Below are positions 52,199 to 58,863 of a stretch of DNA of 64,000 nucleotides, piece after piece. Each line of letters begins with the position of its first letter. Position 1 is the first letter of the stretch. The stretch is from Amnibacterium sp. CER49 (GTDB taxonomy: Bacteria > Actinomycetota > Actinomycetes > Actinomycetales > Microbacteriaceae): the NCBI RefSeq assembly GCF_029846255.1, contig NZ_JARVWQ010000002.1:558001-622000 (forward strand), in the 5' to 3' direction. Below the pieces are notes generated by a model, which ran no database searches, had not been told where the DNA came from, and worked only from the letters and a program-made list of their open reading frames with translations. A program made the position numbers and the translations under genes.

Positions 52199-53359
52199 CT
52201 ACTTGGTGAAGGAGCCCGCCACCGACGACGGCGGGGCGGCGTGGTAGACCTGCTGCCAGGCCTTCAGCACGTTCGAGTGGTCCACGGGCAGCGCGGGCAC
52301 CGCCACGTAGGCCGGCGTCTTCTTGCCGAGCAGGGCCAGCGCGCCGAGCCGCGCCTCGGTCACGCCCTGGTCGAAGGGGCGCTGGGCGCCGAGCCCCACG
52401 ACCAGCTTGTTCTTGGCGAGAGCGATCGCCACGTTCGTGCCGAGGTCCTCCGTCGCGATCTTGAGGTCCTGGTTGCCGGCGGCGCGCGCGGCCGCCATCA
52501 CCCCTTCGGCCGGGACGTCCCACACGGCCCAGAGCCCCTTGAGATCCGGGTGCTTCGTGAGCATCGCGCTGGCCGCGACCTGCGCCTGACCGGCGAAGTC
52601 CGGGCCGGCGATGCCGGTGGAGGCGACCACCTGGATCTTCGGGAACTCCTTCTTGATCGTGTCGGTGAAGCCCTGGTAGCGCTGCTTCGTCACGAAGAAG
52701 TCGGCCTGGTGGAAGATCGCGCCGATCTTGCCCTCGCCTCCGATCGCCTTCGCCATCTCGTACGCGGAGACCACGCCGTTGCCGTAGTTGTCCGCGGAGA
52801 CGTCCGAGACGTAGTCCTTCCCGGCGGTCATGCCGTTCGGGACGTTGCCCATGAAGACGAGCTTCGCGCCCGCCGCGGCGGCGGCCTTGTACGCGGAGGC
52901 GGTCGCCACCGGGTCGGTGGGGATCGAGACGACGATGTCGGGCTTCTTCGTCATGACCGTCTGCAGCTGCGAGACCTGCAGGTCGGGCTTGAAGTTCGCG
53001 TCGGTGGTGGCCACGAGCCGGATCCCGAGCCGCGCGAACTCGCTCTTCAGGCCGGCGATCTGCGCGGTGGCCCAGTCGTTGCCGCCGTAGTGCATGACGA
53101 TCGCCGCGCTCGCGTGCTTCGCCTTGATCGCGGCGATGTCGCCCGCGGTGAGGTTCGCGGAGCTCGCCTGCGCCGCCGTCTCGCCGTGCGGGCCCTTGCT
53201 CTGCACCCCGCCCGAGCTGAGTGACGCGAGCGCCGCCTCCGCCTTCTTGACCGCGGGGTTGCTCGCGCTCGTCGCGCCCGCTCCCCCGGCCGAGGTGCAT
53301 CCCACCAAGCCGGTGAGCACGGCCGCTGTGGCCGCGATCGTCGTGATTGCACGTCTCAT
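52199..53359 (-). CDS. CUT2 sugar-binding lipoprotein (RbsB-like)
   Basis: A 386-residue extracytoplasmic sugar-binding protein. Signal peptide with lipobox LVGC near residue 20, a flexible Ser/Ala/Gly linker, then the type I periplasmic fold (AIVMHYGGNDWATAQIAGLK, VVSIPTDPVATASAYKAA, GLWAVWDVPAEGVMAAARA). ATG at 53359 gives AGGAG at 7 nt; the upstream ATG at 53365 leaves it too close. First gene of the operon and directly behind the twin LacI operators. Confidence 0.94.
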   Translation of the reverse strand: MRRAITTIAATAAVLTGLVGCTSAGGAGATSASNPAVKKAEAALASLSSGGVQSKGPHGETAAQASSANLTAGDIAAIKAKHASAAIVMHYGGNDWATAQIAGLKSEFARLGIRLVATTDANFKPDLQVSQLQTVMTKKPDIVVSIPTDPVATASAYKAAAAAGAKLVFMGNVPNGMTAGKDYVSDVSADNYGNGVVSAYEMAKAIGGEGKIGAIFHQADFFVTKQRYQGFTDTIKKEFPKIQVVASTGIAGPDFAGQAQVAASAMLTKHPDLKGLWAVWDVPAEGVMAAARAAGNQDLKIATEDLGTNVAIALAKNKLVVGLGAQRPFDQGVTEARLGALALLGKKTPAYVAVPALPVDHSNVLKAWQQVYHAAPPSSVAGSFTK

Positions 53360-53403
53360 CGACATTCTCCTGTCCCTCAGCGCCGAGGTGGCCGCTTCGC
53401 CTT

Positions 53404-53454
53404 CGTGAACGTTCACGTGTCGAGTAGCGTGAACGTTCACGGTCTCCTTGTCAA
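53404..53454 (-). promoter_or_regulatory. CUT2 operon promoter with two perfect LacI-type operators
   Basis: CGTGAACGTTCACG occurs twice, at 53404-53417 and 53428-53441, each a perfect 14-bp palindrome with LacI-family centre (CG step), centres 24 bp apart. On the minus strand TTGACA (53454-53449), 17 nt, CACGCT (53431-53426) forms the promoter, with one operator between the boxes and the other just after the start. The LacI gene begins 162 bp away on the plus strand. Confidence 0.85.
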
Positions 53455-53602
53455 GGGGTGTCGCGCGACGGCGTGGCGTGGGTCGATGAGCGGCTGACCG
53501 GTGCCCGGCGAGCGGCACCTGCGAGGATGAGGAGGCCGCCGAGCGCCGGCCCGACGACGGGCCGTGCCGGAGCCTGCGGACGGTGCGGCGGAGAGGAGCG
53601 CA

Positions 53603-54652
53603 GTGATCGGCGGACCGGCACAACAACCCCGCGGCGCCACGCAGCGGAAGCCGAGCATCACGGACGTCGCCCGCCTCGCCGGCGTCTCGTACCAGACCGT
53701 CTCCCGCGTCATCAACAACGCGAGCGACGTCAGCCCCGAGACCAGGCAGCGCATCCTCGACGTGATCGAGGAGGTCGGATACCGCCGCAACCGCATGGCG
53801 ACCGCCCTCGTCACGAACCGCTCGACCGGCATCGGCATCGTCACGAGCGACTCACCCCGCCTCGGGCCGATCGGGACCCTCGTCGCGCTCGAGAAGGAGG
53901 CGCGGCTGAAGGGCTACGGCACGGCCGTGGTCACGGTCGAGGAGCCGTACGAGGGCTCCGTCGAGCACGCGCTCGAGACGCTCGAGGACGCCGGGGTGGC
54001 CGGTGTCGTCGTCATCGCGCCGCTCGTGTCGATGGCCGCCGCCGTGTGGAACGCCCGGGTGCGGGTGCCCGTCGAGATGATCGCCGCGGGCGTGTCCTCG
54101 ACGCCGGAGGTCGTCACCTACTCCGAGAACCAGGAGCTGGGCGCCCGCCTGGCCACGCAGCACCTCATCGATCTCGGCCACACCGACATCGCCCATCTCG
54201 GCGGCGCGCTCGAGTGGTTCGACGCCCAGTCGCGCCGGCGCGGCTGGGAGGGGGCGCTGCAGGACGCCGGGCTGTCGCCGGGGCTGTACCTCGAGGGCGA
54301 CTGGAGCCCGAGGTGGGCGTACGAGACGACGCTCCGCCTCATCGACGAGGGCAGGCTCCCCGAGGCGGTCTTCGCGGTGAGCGACCACACCGCCCTCGGC
54401 CTGATCCGGGCGGTCGCGGAGCGCGGCCTCCGGGTCCCCGAGGACATCAGCGTCGTGGGCTTCGACGACGTGGAGGGCTCGGACTACTTCCGGCCGCCGC
54501 TCACCACGGTGCGGCAGGACTTCCCCGCGCTCGCCCGGTCGAGCCTCGAGGTGCTCCTCGCGGCGATCGAGGGACGGGCGGTCAGCCGCTCCCCGAGCTC
54601 GCCCACCCTGATCGTCCGGGAGAGCGCGGCGCCGCGGGCCCAGCGCGGATGA
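53603..54652 (+). CDS. LacI-family transcriptional regulator
   Basis: A 349-residue repressor. N-terminal helix-turn-helix SITDVARLAGVSYQTVSRVI with hinge helix (YRRNRMATALVTNRST), then the sugar-binding domain (GIGIVTSDSP, GLRVPEDISVVGFDDVEGS). GAGAGGAGCGC precedes the GTG at 53603. Divergent from the CUT2 operon and surely the binder of the two CGTGAACGTTCACG sites. The inducer is the imported sugar (inference). Coupled by ATGA to the next gene. Confidence 0.94.
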   Translation: MIGGPAQQPRGATQRKPSITDVARLAGVSYQTVSRVINNASDVSPETRQRILDVIEEVGYRRNRMATALVTNRSTGIGIVTSDSPRLGPIGTLVALEKEARLKGYGTAVVTVEEPYEGSVEHALETLEDAGVAGVVVIAPLVSMAAAVWNARVRVPVEMIAAGVSSTPEVVTYSENQELGARLATQHLIDLGHTDIAHLGGALEWFDAQSRRRGWEGALQDAGLSPGLYLEGDWSPRWAYETTLRLIDEGRLPEAVFAVSDHTALGLIRAVAERGLRVPEDISVVGFDDVEGSDYFRPPLTTVRQDFPALARSSLEVLLAAIEGRAVSRSPSSPTLIVRESAAPRAQRG

Positions 54653-55239
54653 TCCCGGACGACCTGCCGGCGACGGCGGCGTGGATCCATTCCGGCGGCC
54701 GGTCGGGGTTCGAGAGCGTCGCGCTCCGCCGCGAGCCCGGCGGGTGGCTCGTCGTCGGGTCGACCACGGCCGTCGAGGACGGCGCCGCCTGGTGGCAGTC
54801 CTACGAGATCCGCCTCGACGGCCGGGGCCTCACCGAACGCGTCCACGTGCGCACCCGGGTGGCCTCGGAACCGGAGCGCACCCTCGCGCTCGTCCACGAC
54901 GGTGCGGGGAGCTGGACCGTCGACGGCGTGCGGACGGACGAGCTCGACGGCTGCCTCGACGTGGACCTCGAGGCGTCCGCCCTCACCAACGCCTTGCCCG
55001 TGCGGCGTCTGCTCGTCGCCGGCCGTGCGGCGGCGAACGCACCGGCCGCCTTCGTGCCCGTCCACGCCCCGGACGTGCGGCGTCTCGAGCAGCGCTACGT
55101 GCGCGCGGGCGGGACCGGCGACGGGCCGCCGGCCTTCGACTACACCGCACCGGCGTTCGACTTCGCCGCGCGGATCACGTACGACGGCGCCGGCCTCGTG
55201 CTCGACTACCCGGGCATCGCGCGCCGCTCCCGCCCTTGA
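54649..55239 (+). CDS. Putative glycolipid-binding family protein (PF06475-like)
   Basis: A 196-residue, mostly beta-stranded cytosolic protein. GGRSGFESVALRREPGGW, WWQSYEIRLDGRGLTERVHV and GCLDVDLEASALTNALPVRRL match the pattern of the glycolipid-binding fold (P. aeruginosa PA1994-type). Start overlaps the LacI stop. It may bind a sugar-lipid intermediate, but this is family inference. No other function is visible. Confidence 0.78.
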   Translation: MIPDDLPATAAWIHSGGRSGFESVALRREPGGWLVVGSTTAVEDGAAWWQSYEIRLDGRGLTERVHVRTRVASEPERTLALVHDGAGSWTVDGVRTDELDGCLDVDLEASALTNALPVRRLLVAGRAAANAPAAFVPVHAPDVRRLEQRYVRAGGTGDGPPAFDYTAPAFDFAARITYDGAGLVLDYPGIARRSRP

Positions 55240-55258
55240 TCCCTCCGGGAGATGCGAT

Positions 55259-55384
55259 TACCGTGCCGGAAGCCCCAACGACCGAGAGGAACCCGGCGAT
55301 GCCTGCAGCCGTCCGCGCCCACCAGCGCTGACGCCTGCCCGCCCCTTCCTCCGCGAGTTCCTGACGTCGGCGCATCCGCCGACG
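55259..55384 (+). promoter_or_regulatory. Leader region with hairpin before the ribosomal protection gene
   Basis: TACCGT (55259-55264) is the -10-like hexamer. After the leader peptide, CGTCGGCG-CATC-CGCCGACG (55365-55384) forms a perfect 8-bp hairpin that ends just before the AAGGAG of the main gene. This is the arrangement of translation-attenuated resistance genes. Confidence 0.6.
55299..55331 (+). CDS. 10-residue leader peptide of the tetracycline-type resistance gene
   Basis: GAGAGGAACCCGGCG stands before ATG; the peptide MPAAVRAHQR ends in TGA at 55331. It lies 66 nt upstream of the main start. Short leader peptides of this sort control ribosome-targeting resistance genes by attenuation (family knowledge); here the role is inferred from position. 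Confidence 0.6.
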   Translation: MPAAVRAHQR

Positions 55385-55397
55385 ATCAAGGAGTTCC

Positions 55398-57413
55398 GTG
55401 CTGCATCAGCACACCCGCCGCCTCGGCGCGCGTCGCCGTCCTGACGGTGCCGGGGCGGCGCCCCGGCTGCTCAACCTCGGCGTCGTCGCGCACATCGACG
55501 CGGGCAAGACGAGCCTCACCGAGCGCCTGCTCTTCGACACGGGCGCCACGGCCTCGCTCGGCCGCGTCGACGCCGGGACGACCCGCACGGACTCGATGTC
55601 GATCGAGCGGCGTCGGGGCATCACCATCCGCGCGGCGGTGACCGCGGTGCGGATCGGGGAGGTCGACGTCAGCGTGATCGACACCCCGGGGCACTCGGAC
55701 TTCGTCGCCGAGGTCGAACGGTCCCTCGGCGTCCTCGACGCCGTGATCCTCGTGCTGTCCGCCGTGGAGGGCGTGCAGCCGCAGACCGTCACGCTGTGGC
55801 GGAGCCTGCGCCGGATCGGCATCCCGACACTGCTCTTCCTCAACAAGATCGACCGTGGCTCGGCGGATCCGGAACGGGTGCTGACGGACGTGCGGCAGCG
55901 GCTGACGCAGGATGTCGTCCCGCTCACCGGTGTCCGGCTGCCGGGATGCGCGGCGGCCGAGATCGGACGGCGGGCCTGGCACGACCCTCGGGTCCTCGAG
56001 CCGGTCGTCGGCACCGACGACCGGCTCCTGCAACGCTGGGTGGACGGCCGTCCCGTCGAGGACCTCGAGCTCGAGGACGCCCTGCGGCGCGCGACCGACC
56101 GCGGGAGGCTCTTCCCGGTGCTCTCCGGCTCGGCGGTCACCGGCGCGGGCATCGACCACCTCCGCTGGGCGGTGGAGCACCTCCTCGCGAGCCCGCCCGG
56201 CGTCGCCGGCGCACCGGCGGCGACCGTGTTCGCCGTCGACCGCACCGCCGCGACGCGTCGCACCTGGCTGCGGCTCTGGGCTGGCGAGATCACGGTGCGC
56301 GACAGACTCGGCACCGGCGAGCGCACCGACCGCATCACGAGCATCACGGTGGAGACGCCCGGCGGCACGGAGCACCGCGAGGCCGCCTGCAGCGGCGAGC
56401 TCGCCGCGGTCACGGGGCTCACCGGCCTCCGCATCGGCGACGTCCTCGGCGCGCCTCCCCCGGCGCGCGGCGCAGCCCGGCTCACCGGGGCGACGTTCGA
56501 GGCGGACGTCCAGCCGGTCGACCCCGGCGACCGCATCCGGGTGATGCAGGCGCTGCGGGTGCTCGCGGACGAGGACCCCCTGCTCGACCTGCACGTCGAC
56601 GGGGAGTCGGTGCGCGTCCGCACCCACGGCGAGGTGCAGCGCGAGGTGATCGCAGCCCTGCTCGAGGAGCGGTTCGGTGTCGCGGCCCGCTTCTCGCACT
56701 CGACGGTCGCCTGCATCGAACGCCTCTCGGGCGACGGGCACGCGGTGGAGACGCTCGGTGTGAACGGCAACCCCTACCTCGCGACGGTCGGGCTCACGCT
56801 CACGCGCCTGCCCGACTCGGGCGACGTCGTGTTCTCGCCCGGGGTGCAGCGGGGCCTCCTGCCGCAGTCCTTCGTCGCCGCCACGGAGGAGGGCGTCCGC
56901 GACGCGCTCCGGCAGGGGCCGCACGGATGGCCGGTGCTCGGCGTCGCCGTCACGATGACGGCGTCGCGGTACTTCCCGCGGCAGAGCCACGCCCATCAGA
57001 GGTTCGACAAGGCGATGTCGAGCGTGACGGCGGACTTCCGGCACCTCGCCCCCGTGGTCCTGGCGGAGTGCCTCCGGCAGGCCGGCACCCACGTCTGCGA
57101 GCCCCTCGAACGGTTCGACCTCGACGTGCCGGCGGTCCACCTCGGGGCGGCCCTGCAGCTGCTCACCCGCTGCGACGGCGTCGTCGACCTGACCGACGGG
57201 ACCGGGCGCTACCGGCACCTCGGCGGCACCCTCCCGACCGCGCGGCTCGGCACGGTCCTGCAGGCCCTGCCCGATCTGACGGGCGGCGAGGGCGCGCTCA
57301 CGAGCCGGTTCGACTCCCACCGCGCCGTCCGGGTCGATCGCGATTGGGCGAGGACCCGCACCGGGCCGGACCCGTCCGACCGGGAGGGCTGGTTCCGTGC
57401 GCGGCCTCGGTGA
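55398..57413 (+). CDS. Tet(M)/OtrA-family ribosomal protection GTPase
   Basis: A 671-residue translational GTPase related to EF-G that releases tetracycline-class drugs from the ribosome. G motifs: AHIDAGKTSLTERL (G1), a Thr-containing switch I (RRGITIRAA), DTPGHSDF (G3) and NKID (G4). The domain II-V region and the C-terminal part (SFDSHRAVRV-like ending) follow Tet(M)/OtrA length. GTG at 55398 has AAGGAG nearby. Intrinsic copies in actinobacteria may respond to other ribosome stress, so the drug spectrum is unproven. Stands behind a regulated leader. Confidence 0.88.
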   Translation: MLHQHTRRLGARRRPDGAGAAPRLLNLGVVAHIDAGKTSLTERLLFDTGATASLGRVDAGTTRTDSMSIERRRGITIRAAVTAVRIGEVDVSVIDTPGHSDFVAEVERSLGVLDAVILVLSAVEGVQPQTVTLWRSLRRIGIPTLLFLNKIDRGSADPERVLTDVRQRLTQDVVPLTGVRLPGCAAAEIGRRAWHDPRVLEPVVGTDDRLLQRWVDGRPVEDLELEDALRRATDRGRLFPVLSGSAVTGAGIDHLRWAVEHLLASPPGVAGAPAATVFAVDRTAATRRTWLRLWAGEITVRDRLGTGERTDRITSITVETPGGTEHREAACSGELAAVTGLTGLRIGDVLGAPPPARGAARLTGATFEADVQPVDPGDRIRVMQALRVLADEDPLLDLHVDGESVRVRTHGEVQREVIAALLEERFGVAARFSHSTVACIERLSGDGHAVETLGVNGNPYLATVGLTLTRLPDSGDVVFSPGVQRGLLPQSFVAATEEGVRDALRQGPHGWPVLGVAVTMTASRYFPRQSHAHQRFDKAMSSVTADFRHLAPVVLAECLRQAGTHVCEPLERFDLDVPAVHLGAALQLLTRCDGVVDLTDGTGRYRHLGGTLPTARLGTVLQALPDLTGGEGALTSRFDSHRAVRVDRDWARTRTGPDPSDREGWFRARPR

Positions 57414-57426
57414 GCGGCCGCGACGT

Positions 57427-57464
57427 CCTCCGCCGGCCCCCGCAGCGTCCCGGAGCGGCGGAGG
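57427..57464 (+). terminator. Hairpin after the ribosomal protection gene
   Basis: CCTCCGCCG (57427-57435) pairs perfectly with CGGCGGAGG (57456-57464), 14 nt after the stop. Confidence 0.75.
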
Positions 57465-57495
57465 GCGTGATGGGCGCGCTCGATACCCTGCGCCC

Positions 57496-58215
57496 ATGAG
57501 CAGCAGGCACATCGTGGCCGGGAGCGCGGGGTACGTGAGCGACGACGGCCACCGCCCCCGGTTCGGTCCGACGATCGAGTACGCCCTGACGCTGCGCGAG
57601 CGATCGAACCCGAGGATCGCCTACCTCGGGACCGCGACGGGCGACGCGGCCACGGGGATCGCGGCCTTCTACGACGCGGCCAGCCAGGCGCGGGTCGAGG
57701 CGTCGCACCTGCAGCTGTTCCCGCTGCCGAACCACCTCGGCATCGAGGAGCACCTGCTCGCGCAGGACGTGATCTGGGTGGGCGGGGGCTCCGTCGCGAA
57801 CCTCGTCGCGGTGTGGCGGGTGCACGGCCTCGATCACGTGCTGCGGAAGGCGTGGGATGCGGGCATCGTGCTCGCCGGGGTGAGCGCGGGCGCGATCTGC
57901 TGGAGCGTCGGCGGCCCGACGGACTCGTTCGGCGTCGACCTGAAGCCGTTCCGCGACGGCCTCGGCCTCCTCCCCTACTCCTGCGGCGTCCACTACGACA
58001 GCGAGGAGCGACGGCGGCCGCTGTTCCAGCGGCTCATCGCGAGCGGCGAGCTGCCCGACGGGTACGCGACCGACGACGGCGTGATGATCCACTTCGCCGG
58101 CGATCGCTTCGTCGCCGCGGTGAGCGACCGCCCGGACGCGTTCGCGTACCGGGTGCACCTCGAGGGCGGCGCCGTGCAGGAGGACCGCATCGAACCGCGG
58201 CTCCTCGCCGGGTGA
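57496..58215 (+). CDS. Peptidase E / S51 family serine peptidase-like
   Basis: A 239-residue cytosolic protein of the dipeptidase E/cyanophycinase-like fold. VIWVGGGSVANLVAVWRVHG, the nucleophile Ser in GVSAGAICWSVGG, then PYSCGVHYDSEERR with the His and GYATDDGVMIHF with acidic residues. TACCCT ends 6 nt before the ATG at 57496 and there is no Shine-Dalgarno sequence, so it is probably leaderless. Likely cleaves Asp-X dipeptides or similar (family knowledge). Confidence 0.88.
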   Translation: MSSRHIVAGSAGYVSDDGHRPRFGPTIEYALTLRERSNPRIAYLGTATGDAATGIAAFYDAASQARVEASHLQLFPLPNHLGIEEHLLAQDVIWVGGGSVANLVAVWRVHGLDHVLRKAWDAGIVLAGVSAGAICWSVGGPTDSFGVDLKPFRDGLGLLPYSCGVHYDSEERRRPLFQRLIASGELPDGYATDDGVMIHFAGDRFVAAVSDRPDAFAYRVHLEGGAVQEDRIEPRLLAG

Positions 58216-58302
58216 TCAGCGGAGCCTCCGGCCCCGGTGTGGGACGATCTGCCCGCGACCGGGCGGGACGCCCCGTACGCCTCCTGGACGAGAGGACGCG
58301 CC

Positions 58303-58785
58303 GTGGACGGATACCCGTCGTTCGAGGAGATCGTCGCCGAGGAGGCCGAGCTGCAGCTCGCCTCCTTCACCCATGAGGACGCGCTCGCACTCGGCATGCG
58401 GCTCCTCGACCTCGCGCGCGCGGACGGCCTGCCGGTCGCGGTCGATGTGCGGAAGGGTGCGCAGCAGGTGTTCCACGCCGCGCTGCCCGGCTCGTCCGCC
58501 GACAACGACTCCTGGATCCGCCGCAAGGTGCGCGTCGTGGAGCGGTGCGGCACCAGCTCGCTCGCGGTCGGCCAGCTGTGGCGCGAGCGCGGCACGACCT
58601 TCGCGCAGGCCTCGAGCCTCGATCCGACGCGCTTCGCCGCCGCGGGTGGCTGCGTGCCGGTGCTCGTCCGCGGCGTCGGCCCGGTCGGCACGGCGACCGT
58701 CTCGGGGCTGCCCGAGGTCGAGGACCACCGCCTCGTGGTGCGCGCGCTCCGGGCCCACCTCGCCGCGGCCGGCAATCGGGCCTAG
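58303..58785 (+). CDS. UPF0303 / heme-degrading domain-like protein
   Basis: A 160-residue protein of the UPF0303 (YBR137W/HbpS-like) group: PSFEEIVAEEAELQLASF, ARADGLPVAVDVRKGAQQVFH, NDSWIRRKVRVVERCGTSSL and GTATVSGLPEVEDHRLVVRAL. GAGAGGACGCGCC before the GTG at 58303 fixes the start; an upstream GTG at 58237 lacks it. Function of the group is not established. Confidence 0.85.
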   Translation: MDGYPSFEEIVAEEAELQLASFTHEDALALGMRLLDLARADGLPVAVDVRKGAQQVFHAALPGSSADNDSWIRRKVRVVERCGTSSLAVGQLWRERGTTFAQASSLDPTRFAAAGGCVPVLVRGVGPVGTATVSGLPEVEDHRLVVRALRAHLAAAGNRA

Positions 58786-58801
58786 GGAGCTTCCCGGACG
58801 A

Positions 58802-58832
58802 CGGCGAGCGATGCGGCCGGGTCCGCTCGCCG
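58802..58832. terminator. Hairpin between convergent UPF0303 and rhamnosidase genes
   Basis: CGGCGAGC (58802-58809) pairs perfectly with GCTCGCCG (58825-58832) across a 15-nt loop, between the two stops. Confidence 0.55.
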
Positions 58833-58863
58833 CTCGAACACCTCGAGGCGGGTCGGCGTGCCG

